From contig JBILBA010000009.1 of NCBI GenBank assembly GCA_044353905.1, positions 1-45,602 of the forward strand: a DNA stretch of 45,602 nucleotides, written 5' to 3'. The notes under the pieces are model-generated. The model did no database searches and was not told the DNA's origin. It saw only the letters and a list, made by a program, of their open reading frames with translations. The position numbers and the translations under genes are program-made. Below, one piece after another: positions 6,789 through 14,136 of the stretch (within the stretch, counting starts at the first letter, position 1; the number at the start of each line of letters is the position of its first letter). This stretch comes from MWH-TA3 sp044353905. GTDB lineage: Bacteria > Actinomycetota > Actinomycetes > Actinomycetales > Microbacteriaceae.

Positions 6789-8183
6789 ATGAGTGCACCG
6801 CATTACCCGCACGTCGACGAGGCGGTGATCCGGCGCGCCCGCGAGATCCTGGACCGAGAGCAGGCCGAGTTCCGCAAGAGAACGCCGCGGTCGGCGCAGT
6901 GGCTCGTCGAAGCCGAGCAGAGGATGCCGGGCGGGGTTCCCATGGCGTGGATGCGCTCGCTCTACCGCCATGCCCCCGTCGTCGCCGTGCGCGGCTCGGG
7001 ATCGAGGTTCGAGGACCTCGACGGCAACGTATACGTCGACTTCAACGCCTGCGACCTCGCGATGCCCGCAGGCTTCGCCCCGGAGCCCATCGTGCGCGCG
7101 ATCCGCGACCAGGCCCTCCTCGGCAACCACTTCCTGCTCCCGACCACAGACGCGGTCGAGGTGTGCCGACTGCTCACCGAGCGCTTCGGACTCCCGCAGT
7201 GGCAGTTCACCCTGTCGGCGACAGGAGCCAACACTGACGCGATCCGCATCGCACGCGTAGCGACCGGCCGGTCAACGGTTATCGTCTTCGACGGCAAGTA
7301 CCACGGCCACCTGGACCAGACGCTGTGGTCCCGAAGCGACGACGGCGAGATGGTCGGCGACCTCACCGGGCTCGACCCCTCCACCGCACACACCACCGAC
7401 GTACTTCCCTACAACGACCCGGATGCTCTGCGAGCCCGCCTCGATCGAGGGGACGTCGCTGCCGTGCTCGTCGAGTCAGCCCTCACCAACTGTGGGCTGG
7501 TACTGCCGACCCCGGAGTTCATCGCCTCGCTCAACACCGACGTTCGCGCCGCCGGCGCAGTCCTCATTGTCGACGAGACCCACGTTCAGTTCGCCGTCCA
7601 CGGCGGGGGCACGATCGCCTTCGGCCTCACTCCGGACATGCTCACGGGTGGCAAGGGCATAGGCGGCGGCGTCCCCATCGGCGTGATCGGCATGACCGAC
7701 GCCATGGCCGAGGTTCTCAGTGCCAATCGTGATTACGACCCCGGCCTTGTTGAGACCGGCGACGCGCACGGCCTCGCCGTCGGCGGCACCCTCTACGCCA
7801 ACGCACTCTCCATGGCGGCCGCCCGCGTCGGCCTCGGCGAGATCTTCACCCCGGAGGCCGGGGCCAGGGTCGACGCGCTGGGTCAGCGACTGCAGGTGGG
7901 ATTGCAGCACGAGGTCGACCGCGTCGGCCTGCCGTGGACCATCGACCGGCTCGGCGGCCGCATCCAGTTCCGCCTCACCCCGAACGCACCCCGCAACGGC
8001 GCGGAGAGCTTCGCCTCGATCGTTCTGCCCCTGGCCGACGCCCGCAAGGTCTTCCTGCTCAACCGCGGCGTCTGGGACGCCATCGCCACTGCCGGTCCGT
8101 CGGTGTCCTACGCCATCGACGAAGCCGACGTCGACACCTACATCGCAGCAGCGGCTGACTTCCTGGACGAGCTCACCCAATGA
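6789..8183 (+). CDS. class III PLP-dependent aminotransferase (glutamate-1-semialdehyde aminomutase-like)
   Basis: A complete 464-residue fold-type I aminotransferase. SATGANTDAIRIARVATGR (phosphate-binding region), KYHGHLDQ, Asp262 in IVDETH (pairs with the PLP ring nitrogen) and Lys289 in GGKGIGGGVPIG (Schiff base) are all present. It is related to glutamate-1-semialdehyde aminomutase but lacks its usual DEV, so it is probably an omega-aminotransferase or aminomutase of secondary metabolism. The ATG at 6789 was preferred over an upstream codon at 6687, because the latter would translate promoter-like sequence. Base composition is clearly GC-richer than its neighbours, and it is flanked by Fic and PaiB fragments, so it probably arrived by transfer. 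It is the only intact enzyme of the block. Confidence 0.85.
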   Translation: MSAPHYPHVDEAVIRRAREILDREQAEFRKRTPRSAQWLVEAEQRMPGGVPMAWMRSLYRHAPVVAVRGSGSRFEDLDGNVYVDFNACDLAMPAGFAPEPIVRAIRDQALLGNHFLLPTTDAVEVCRLLTERFGLPQWQFTLSATGANTDAIRIARVATGRSTVIVFDGKYHGHLDQTLWSRSDDGEMVGDLTGLDPSTAHTTDVLPYNDPDALRARLDRGDVAAVLVESALTNCGLVLPTPEFIASLNTDVRAAGAVLIVDETHVQFAVHGGGTIAFGLTPDMLTGGKGIGGGVPIGVIGMTDAMAEVLSANRDYDPGLVETGDAHGLAVGGTLYANALSMAAARVGLGEIFTPEAGARVDALGQRLQVGLQHEVDRVGLPWTIDRLGGRIQFRLTPNAPRNGAESFASIVLPLADARKVFLLNRGVWDAIATAGPSVSYAIDEADVDTYIAAAADFLDELTQ

Positions 8184-8303
8184 CGGGCTGAGATTTGGCG
8201 GCGAGACCGAGGGCCGACTCGGACTGCCTGGGGGCGTGGTGTGCCACGTCGTATCGGTTTGGGCCCCAACTCGCGACGCTCCTGTCTGTGAGATCCTGCC
8301 GCC

Positions 8304-8432
8304 ATGTACATCCCCAGGCCGTTCACCGTGGACACCGACATCGCGCACGACCTGCTTCGCCAAGTCACGGTGGGGCAGTTGGTGACGGCCACCCAGACCG
8401 GCCCGGGGGTCTTGTGCCTGTTAGTAACTTGA
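8304..8432 (+). pseudogene. truncated PaiB-like FMN-binding protein
   Basis: The start MYIPRPFTVDT, then LLRQVTVGQLVTATQTGPG, is the N-terminus of PaiB-type FMN-binding regulators. After about 36 residues the similarity breaks at a junction near 8412 and a stop follows at 8432. The rest of the roughly 200-residue protein is missing. It probably entered together with the preceding aminotransferase, because the composition changes at the same point. Confidence 0.7.
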
Positions 8433-8683
8433 CGCAAAATTGGTCCGAATTTGAAAAAGAATTTCCGTCTTCGAGGGCGAGTTCTCCGATCGTGAGTAGC
8501 CGTGGCCGTGCCGGGGCAACGAAAGCTGTGGCACTTCTATGTTGTTTATCGGTGCGACTGACATAGTGACTGACATCACGAAAGTGCATGACTTCTCCCA
8601 GCGTTTAGTGCTGGCTGGGCTGCGTGAATTACCGCGGAACTGTGCGGATGTGTGATTCGTGCCTAGAGACCTGAAAAACCTTT
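8433..8683. other. gene-free mosaic segment at the right edge of the island
   Basis: After the PaiB fragment breaks off, composition returns to that of the chromosome. Apart from repeat A (8556-8575), nothing could be identified. A 74-codon minus-strand frame (8365-8589) crosses the junction and shows no motif. Confidence 0.5.
8556..8575 (+). repeat. island direct repeat A, right copy
   Basis: GACTGACATA-G-TGACTGACA, 19 of 20 identical to 5019-5038. It lies in a gene-free stretch between the PaiB fragment and repeat B. Confidence 0.65.
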
Positions 8684-8700
8684 ACCGTGTGTTCCGTAGT
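8684..8700 (+). repeat. island direct repeat B, right copy
   Basis: ACCGTGTGTTCCGTAGT, identical to 5672-5688. Its last base is part of the stop codon of the acetoacetate-decarboxylase-like gene, so the repeat marks the exact point where the catabolic cluster resumes. Confidence 0.75.
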
Positions 8701-9512
8701 TAGACGGCAGGCGTTGAACGGTCGGCAATCAGTTCGCCACCGTTGAACGTCACGCCCAGTTCGCGGTAGTAACCGCCCAGGACCTTCTCGACAGGGAGGA
8801 TGGACTTCAGCTCATCCCATTGCGAATCATGCAGTTCGAGTTCGGCGTCACCCATCCACGGTTCACCCAGTTCGGCGTCGACGCCGCCCATCGCGATGAG
8901 TTGGTCGAGCGAGTTCCCGAGCCCGGGCACAATCGACGGAACCCAGCGGCTGTGCAACATCTTGTGGCCGTTGACGAAACCGTTCGTTTCGCTCTTTTCG
9001 CGCAACGTGACGACGGCGGACGCGAGGCGGTGGTCGTAGGCGGCGACGCTCGCGCCAAGCTTGGCCCCCGCTTCGAGCTTGGGGGTCGCCTTGCCGAAGT
9101 TGAAGACGCGTGTGACGGCGATGTTGCCGAGCTTCTTGGGGTATCCCTGGAACCAGCCGCGCCCGATCGCGAAGTCCTTCGTGACCCAGATCGCAACACA
9201 TCGGCTGTAGGTGACGCCCTCGTACTTGCATCGGACGACAACGAATGCTTCGAGGTATTGCGAGCGAACGGGGTCGAGAAGTTCCGCGCCACCCGTGCTG
9301 CACGACTGCCAGTCGGCCCAGATCATCGCGACGGCACCGGGGTTCTCGTCGGCGAGCTCCAATTCGGGGGGAAGGATTGCGCGAACGTTCTGCGGGTCGG
9401 TCAGGTATTCAACCGTGAGCAACGTGCCGGAATAGAACCATGGCATCTGGGGAACGAGCGCGCTCTTCCCGGTCGGGGTCAGCGGGGGAAGAAAACCGTT
9501 CAAATCAGTCAT
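8700..9512 (-). CDS. acetoacetate decarboxylase family protein
   Basis: A 270-residue protein of the ADC-like fold. LVPQMPWFYSGTLLTVEYLTDP near the N-terminus and GWFQGYPKKLG around residue 120 (the Lys pair corresponds to the Schiff-base Lys and its neighbour in acetoacetate decarboxylase) are the clear family marks. Many members without proven decarboxylase activity occur in catabolic clusters. The ATG at 9512 is preferred because TACAGT lies 7 bases upstream and TTGTTC a further 17 bases upstream, a leaderless layout; a GTG three codons upstream is possible. It is divergent from the APC permease, with GTT-N8-AAC type elements in between. The role in this pathway is unknown. Confidence 0.85.
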   Translation of the reverse strand: MTDLNGFLPPLTPTGKSALVPQMPWFYSGTLLTVEYLTDPQNVRAILPPELELADENPGAVAMIWADWQSCSTGGAELLDPVRSQYLEAFVVVRCKYEGVTYSRCVAIWVTKDFAIGRGWFQGYPKKLGNIAVTRVFNFGKATPKLEAGAKLGASVAAYDHRLASAVVTLREKSETNGFVNGHKMLHSRWVPSIVPGLGNSLDQLIAMGGVDAELGEPWMGDAELELHDSQWDELKSILPVEKVLGGYYRELGVTFNGGELIADRSTPAV

Positions 9513-9527
9513 GCAAACCACTGTATC

Positions 9528-9551
9528 GAATCATTCGGAACCGAACAATCT
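9528..9551. promoter_or_regulatory. operator-like element, variant ATT-N8-AAC (site 5)
   Basis: The right arm AACAATCT is identical to that of site 2. The left arm GAATCATT is degenerate. The element overlaps the predicted -35/-10 region of the ADC-like gene. Confidence 0.45.
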
Positions 9552-9616
9552 TTTCGCCGGAAGGTTTATAACAATTAATCCGAAAGTCGCGACTCGAGTT
9601 CGAGGCTCTTGCAAAT

Positions 9617-9633
9617 TGGCGAAAAGTTCGCCA
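9617..9633. promoter_or_regulatory. palindrome TGGCGAA-N3-TTCGCCA
   Basis: Perfect 7-base arms around AAG, midway between the ADC-like gene and the permease gene. It does not match the 24-bp element, so it may be the site of a different regulator. Confidence 0.4.
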
Positions 9634-9642
9634 GAGTAGAGA

Positions 9643-9666
9643 AAGTCGTTCGTACCAGAACGATTT
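9643..9666. promoter_or_regulatory. operator-like element GTT-N8-AAC (site 6)
   Basis: Arms AAGTCGTT and AACGATTT flank the spacer CGTACCAG; 6 of 8 positions pair, with the inner TCGTT/AACGA perfect. It lies 32 bases before the permease start codon. Confidence 0.6.
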
Positions 9667-9698
9667 CTGTGTCACTAACTCAATGAGGAGAACCTGTC

Positions 9699-11237
9699 AT
9701 GGCATCAACCACTTCCAGTGGCGAACTGAAGAAGGGGCGTCTCGGTGTAATCGGGATCGTGTTCTTCGTCGTCGCCGCTTCCGCCCCTCTCGTCGGTATG
9801 ACCGGCGCTGTCCCCGTCGCGATGCTCGTCGGAACCGGCTCGGCCGTTCCCGGCACGTACCTCGCTGTAGGACTCACCCTGCTGTTGTTCGCGGTCGGTT
9901 ATTCCGCGATGAGCAGTCGCGTCACCAACACCGGAGCGTTCTTCGCTTACGTTGGGCGCGGACTCGGCACCAACATGGGTGTCGCTTCGGCATTCACGTC
10001 GATTCTCGCCTACGCGACGATTCAGCTTGCCATTTATGGCTTCTTCGGCGGACTCGTCCAAGGCACGATGGCCGGCTACGGCATCGACCTCCCATGGATC
10101 GTCTGGTCCGGTATCGCATGGGTCATCATCACCGCGCTCTCGCTGATGTCGGTTGACCTCGGCGCCAAGGTTCTCGGTGTGTTCCTCGTCCTCGAACTGG
10201 CCGCGTTGCTCATCGTTGCGGGTGCAATCCTCATCAACGGTGGGCCCGACGGTGGCGTCAACCTCGCCGCGTCGTTCGACCCGAATGCCATCCTCGCCGG
10301 CGGACTCACCGGTGCAGCCGGTATCGCCATCGCGTTTGCGTTCGCCTCGTTCATCGGGTTCGAAGCAACCGCGATCTACGGTGAAGAATCGTCCAACCCC
10401 AAGAAGACCGTTCCGACGGCGACCTACTGGGCTATCGGAATCATCACCGGGCTGTTCGCGCTTGTTTCGCTCGCGATGGTCACCGGTTACGGAAACGGAA
10501 TGGTCGACGACGGAGCTGGCGGAGAAATGCCCGCACTCGTTGCCGCCATTCTCAGCGTGACCGCGATCGACGGAGCACCGTTGGCAAACCCGGCCGGATT
10601 GCTGTTCGACCTCGCCAACACCTACGTTGGACCGTGGATCGTCGGCGTCATGGAGATCCTCGTCATCTCGAGCCTCTTCGCCGGATTGCTCGCATTCCAG
10701 AACGCAACCGCGCGCTACTTCTTCGCGATGGGCCGCGGCGGAGTCTTGCCGAAGTCGTTCGCTTCGGTCAACGGCCGCGGAGCACCCCGCACGGGTGTCT
10801 ACGCAACGTCGATCCTCGCGATCGCCGTCATGGCAATCTTCTTCATCGCCGGTCTCGACCCCGTCCTCAACCTGTTCTTCTGGATGTCGTCGATCACCGC
10901 GGTTGCCGTCATGTTCATTGAGGTTCTGGTCTCACTCGCGATCTTCCGCTTCTTCCGCAAGGAAGGCGGAGTGAGCGTGTGGAAGAGCACTATCGCACCG
11001 CTCGCCTCGGCTGCTCTTCTCGCCGGTGGCGCGTACCTCGTGATGAGCCGCTTCAACCTGCTTGCAGGAACTGCCGCGGACGGCGTTGACCCGTCGCTCC
11101 CTGAAAGCGCATGGTCGCTCAGCCCCCTCGGCTGGTTCCTCGCGCTCAGCCCCTTCATCGCCGCCGCAATCGGATACATCGCTGCGGTCGTCAACAAGAA
11201 GGAAAACGCCTCGCTGGTCAAGGACATCTTGTCCTAA
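9699..11237 (+). CDS. APC superfamily amino acid/amine permease
   Basis: A 512-residue inner-membrane transporter of the amino acid-polyamine-organocation superfamily. The N-terminal helix-1 segment VFFVVAASAPLVGMTGAVP has the broken-helix small-residue pattern that binds substrate, and FIGFEATAIYGEESSNPKKTVP is the typical loop after helix 6. About 12 hydrophobic segments can be counted, then a short basic tail. The ribosome site is GAGGAG. It is followed by a strong terminator, so it ends its transcript. Divergence from the ADC-like gene and the shared 24-bp element suggest that it imports the amine or amino acid handled by this cluster. Confidence 0.9.
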   Translation: MASTTSSGELKKGRLGVIGIVFFVVAASAPLVGMTGAVPVAMLVGTGSAVPGTYLAVGLTLLLFAVGYSAMSSRVTNTGAFFAYVGRGLGTNMGVASAFTSILAYATIQLAIYGFFGGLVQGTMAGYGIDLPWIVWSGIAWVIITALSLMSVDLGAKVLGVFLVLELAALLIVAGAILINGGPDGGVNLAASFDPNAILAGGLTGAAGIAIAFAFASFIGFEATAIYGEESSNPKKTVPTATYWAIGIITGLFALVSLAMVTGYGNGMVDDGAGGEMPALVAAILSVTAIDGAPLANPAGLLFDLANTYVGPWIVGVMEILVISSLFAGLLAFQNATARYFFAMGRGGVLPKSFASVNGRGAPRTGVYATSILAIAVMAIFFIAGLDPVLNLFFWMSSITAVAVMFIEVLVSLAIFRFFRKEGGVSVWKSTIAPLASAALLAGGAYLVMSRFNLLAGTAADGVDPSLPESAWSLSPLGWFLALSPFIAAAIGYIAAVVNKKENASLVKDILS

Positions 11238-11256
11238 CCACTATTGGCACCCGTGG

Positions 11257-11291
11257 ACGGGCTCGGTCGAAAGACCGGGCCCGTTCCCTTT
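11257..11291 (+). terminator. factor-independent terminator after the APC permease
   Basis: A 12-base-pair stem (ACGGGCTCGGTC with GACCGGGCCCGT, one G-U) is closed by a GAAA tetraloop and followed by TCCCTTTAT. The downstream tract is only moderately T-rich. Confidence 0.8.
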
Positions 11292-11310
11292 ATCGCCGTA
11301 AGATTAGCGC

Positions 11311-12063
11311 ATGCGCATCGAATCAATCTCAGACGCGGCCGGGCACCCGGTTGGACTCCCTGTTTCATCTCTCGAACCAGCCGAACGCCCGAGTGGGGCG
11401 ACGCTGGCGGGTTCGCGTGTCCGACTCGAACGCCTCAGCGCCGAGCAGCACTCGTCCGATCTGTTTCAGGCGCTGCAAGCCAATCCCGCGGGAACGCTGT
11501 GGACGTACATGCCGCACGGGCCGTTCGAAACGGTCGGAGAGTTCACGAAGTGGGTGTCGAGTGTCGACCACTCGACCGATCCGCTGTTCTACGCCATCAT
11601 CGACCTCACGACGGAAAAACCGGTTGGCATGGCCGCTTACCTGCGAATCGACACGCACAACCGCACCGTCGAGGTTGGTTGGCTGACGTTCTCGGAATTA
11701 CTGCGCCGAAGCGCCGCCGCGACCGAAGCGATGCACCTCATGGCAACGCACGCATTCGAGCTCGGATACCGACGATACGAATGGAAGTGCCACGCGCTCA
11801 ACGCGCCGTCCATCGCCGCTGCGGAACGGCTTGGCTTCAGTTTTGAGGGGCTTTTCCGCAATGCCGTCATCGTCAAAGGGCACAATCGGGATACCGCGTG
11901 GTTCGCCTTTACAGACGGCGATTGGCCGGCTATCAAACAGGCGCACGAAGCCTGGCTCGACCCGTCGAATTTCGACGAATCGGGCAACCAGAGGTCGAGC
12001 CTTCGGGATTTGACTGCCCCGTTGCGTCATTCCGCCTGGCCGGCGCTCACCGTCGAGAGCTAA
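11311..12063 (+). CDS. GNAT family N-acetyltransferase (RimJ/RimL-like)
   Basis: A 250-residue acetyltransferase of the RimJ/RimL type, transferring acetyl from CoA to an unknown amine. Typical elements are LERLS at the start of the fold, PVGMAAYLRIDTHNRTVEVGWL (beta-4 strand), LLRRSAAATEAMHLMATHAFELGYRR (motif A helix) and WKCHALNAPSIAAAERLGFSFEG (motif B, nearly identical to the family pattern). The start codon lies 6 bases after TAAGAT (11299-11304), so the mRNA is probably leaderless. About 60 residues of less conserved tail follow the domain. It is separated from the permease by a terminator and not linked to the cluster. Confidence 0.85.
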   Translation: MRIESISDAAGHPVGLPVSSLEPAERPSGATLAGSRVRLERLSAEQHSSDLFQALQANPAGTLWTYMPHGPFETVGEFTKWVSSVDHSTDPLFYAIIDLTTEKPVGMAAYLRIDTHNRTVEVGWLTFSELLRRSAAATEAMHLMATHAFELGYRRYEWKCHALNAPSIAAAERLGFSFEGLFRNAVIVKGHNRDTAWFAFTDGDWPAIKQAHEAWLDPSNFDESGNQRSSLRDLTAPLRHSAWPALTVES

Positions 12064-12091
12064 GTCGCCGCGCACCGATCGACGTATCTGT

Positions 12092-12119
12092 TTGCCAAAG
12101 GCGCATAGTTCCCTAAGAT
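12092..12119 (+). promoter_or_regulatory. promoter for a leaderless mRNA (channel gene)
   Basis: TTGCCA (12092-12097) and TAAGAT (12114-12119), spacer 16. The ATG follows after 6 bases, so no ribosome site is expected. Confidence 0.6.
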
Positions 12120-12125
12120 TTCCCT

Positions 12126-14069
12126 ATGACTGAAAACACTCGCACTTCGTACGGCTACGGTGCCCAAGGTGAAATCGATGTGCCCGTCGCGGCAAAGATC
12201 CCCTTCGGCGCACGTCTTCGCTTCTACTTCGACAACTCGTTGTCTAAGGCGGGTTCGTTCGTCCTGTACGCCTTCATCCTGTTGACGATCCTCTCGGCCA
12301 TCACCACGGCCTTCCGCATGTGGATCTATGGAACGCCACTGGCCAACGAAGCAGACCCCAACGATTTCGCGAACAACGTCATTGCGCGAATGTTCGGAAT
12401 CCTGGGCGATGTCCCCACCGCAACGTGGGCCGACCGCCTCACGAGCCTTTTGGCCTGGGTTGCGGGCACCGGTGTCAACGCGATCGTCATCGGTTTCGCG
12501 GCAACCGCGATCCACGGGGCAGTCGATAACTTGAAGGCGGGTAAGAGCCCGGTTATCAACACGAACCACACGCTCATCCTTGGTTGGTCGAACCGCATCT
12601 TCCCGATCCTCAGCGAGCTAGCCATCGCGAACTCCAACATTCGCCGTGCAACGGTCGTTATCTTTGCGAACGTTGACCGCATCGCCATGGAAGACGAAAT
12701 TCGTTCGCGAGCGGGCGACCTCGGAAAACTGAAGATTGTGACCCGCAAGGGCGACCCCACAAACCCCAGCGATCTAGCCCGAGCCAACGTTGGTGCCGCA
12801 AAATCCGTCATCATCCTTGATGCCGACGATTCGGGAGATGCGACCGTGGTTTCCACCGTGCTCTCGGTCAAGGCCGCCATCAACAACCCGAATATCTCCA
12901 TCGTTGCTGAGGTGGACGATGCGGAAACGGCACAGGCGCTCACGGCAGCGACGAAGGGACAGGTGCAGACTGTCCGCTCGCACGACATCATCGCGCGTGT
13001 GACCGCACAGGCATCCCGTCAGCCGGGACTCGCAACGGTAATCCTCGACTTGCTCGACTTCGGCGGCGACGAGATTTATTTCTCGTCAATTCCCGCACTC
13101 GAGGGTAGGACGTACGGCGACGCACTCCTGTCGTTCAACGAAGCGTCCGTCATCGGCTTGCTCGACGACAAGGGTGCATCGCACCTCAACCCCAAGATGT
13201 CCCAGAAGATTGGTAAGGGCTGGAAAATCATCGCGATTGCCGAAGACGATGACCGAGTCACCTTCACTGGCGTCGACAAGGCAAAGGCTCCGACTGTCGC
13301 AAAGAAGGCCGCGGCAAAAGCGACACCCGAGCACCTTCTGATTATCGGTTGGTCGTCGATGGGGCGCTCGGTCCTCACCGAACTCGCACAGTTCTTGCCC
13401 AAGGGATCGACGGTGCACATCGTTGCGACCCCGAAGTACGTCGACCCGGCGGAACTCGCGTCGCTCAAGTTCGGAGGCGTCACTGTCTCTTATTCGGCGA
13501 CTTCAGGAGACATGGCCGAACTCGTCAAGGCCGCGAGTGCCAAGCACTATGACGAGATCATCATCCTCGGTTATCGCAACGCCATCAGCGAGTCCGAAGC
13601 GGACGCACAGACGATGCTCACCATGTTGCAGATGAATGCCCTGTTCGAGGACTCTACGAACAAGGTTCACGCGACCCGCATGGTTGCCGAAATCCTGGAC
13701 TCTCGCAAGGCCGAGCTCGCTCGAGTCGCCGCGGTTGATGATCTGGTCATCAGCGACAACCTCGCCGCGTTACTCGTCGCGCAGATTGCCGAAAACCCGA
13801 CGCTTTCGCCGGTCTTCGCTGACCTGTTCGACGCGGACGGCGCTTCCGTCAACATGCGGCCCGTCGAGGGCTACGCGCCGTTGAAAAAGAGCGTCGCCTT
13901 CTCGCAACTCGTTGCTGCTGGTGTCGCCAAGGGTGAGTCGGTGATCGGCTACCGAATCGCCGCAGACTCGCGCTCGAGCGCCGCGCAGGGCGTTGTGCTT
14001 AACCCATCGAAGAACGACGTGTTCGTCCCAGCAGCGGGCGACTCGGTCATCGTGGTCGGAAACCTCTAA
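12126..14069 (+). CDS. CASTOR/POLLUX-type ion channel protein with RCK-like domains
   Basis: A 647-residue membrane protein. Two clear hydrophobic helices are seen near residues 40-62 and 110-135, with a pore-like stretch between them (NNVIARMFGILGD). Two Rossmann-like regulatory domains follow, starting at HTLILGWSNRIFPILSELA (about residue 148) and HLLIIGWSSMGRSVLTELAQ (about 403). The first is followed by IVTRKGDPTNPSDL, a phrase common in the CASTOR/POLLUX/SYM8 family. The bacterial proteins probably carry K+ or other cations, gated by ligands on the RCK domains. The start is leaderless (see the promoter at 12092). A strong hairpin follows the stop. Confidence 0.82.
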   Translation: MTENTRTSYGYGAQGEIDVPVAAKIPFGARLRFYFDNSLSKAGSFVLYAFILLTILSAITTAFRMWIYGTPLANEADPNDFANNVIARMFGILGDVPTATWADRLTSLLAWVAGTGVNAIVIGFAATAIHGAVDNLKAGKSPVINTNHTLILGWSNRIFPILSELAIANSNIRRATVVIFANVDRIAMEDEIRSRAGDLGKLKIVTRKGDPTNPSDLARANVGAAKSVIILDADDSGDATVVSTVLSVKAAINNPNISIVAEVDDAETAQALTAATKGQVQTVRSHDIIARVTAQASRQPGLATVILDLLDFGGDEIYFSSIPALEGRTYGDALLSFNEASVIGLLDDKGASHLNPKMSQKIGKGWKIIAIAEDDDRVTFTGVDKAKAPTVAKKAAAKATPEHLLIIGWSSMGRSVLTELAQFLPKGSTVHIVATPKYVDPAELASLKFGGVTVSYSATSGDMAELVKAASAKHYDEIIILGYRNAISESEADAQTMLTMLQMNALFEDSTNKVHATRMVAEILDSRKAELARVAAVDDLVISDNLAALLVAQIAENPTLSPVFADLFDADGASVNMRPVEGYAPLKKSVAFSQLVAAGVAKGESVIGYRIAADSRSSAAQGVVLNPSKNDVFVPAAGDSVIVVGNL

Positions 14070-14083
14070 AGCCACCCACAGAC

Positions 14084-14123
14084 CAGTCGGCGTCGCGGAT
14101 CACCGCGGCGCCGACTGCTTTTC
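14084..14123. terminator. bidirectional terminator between convergent genes
   Basis: A 15-base-pair stem (14084-14098 with 14103-14117, one G-T wobble) closed by ATCA and followed by CTTTTCC on the plus strand. It lies between the channel gene and the convergent permease gene. Confidence 0.85.
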
Positions 14124-14136
14124 CGTATTGGTGCGT

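Noticed and set aside
7476..8363. 295-codon minus-strand frame
   Set aside because: Shadow of the aminotransferase gene and its flank; no start signal and no recognisable domain.
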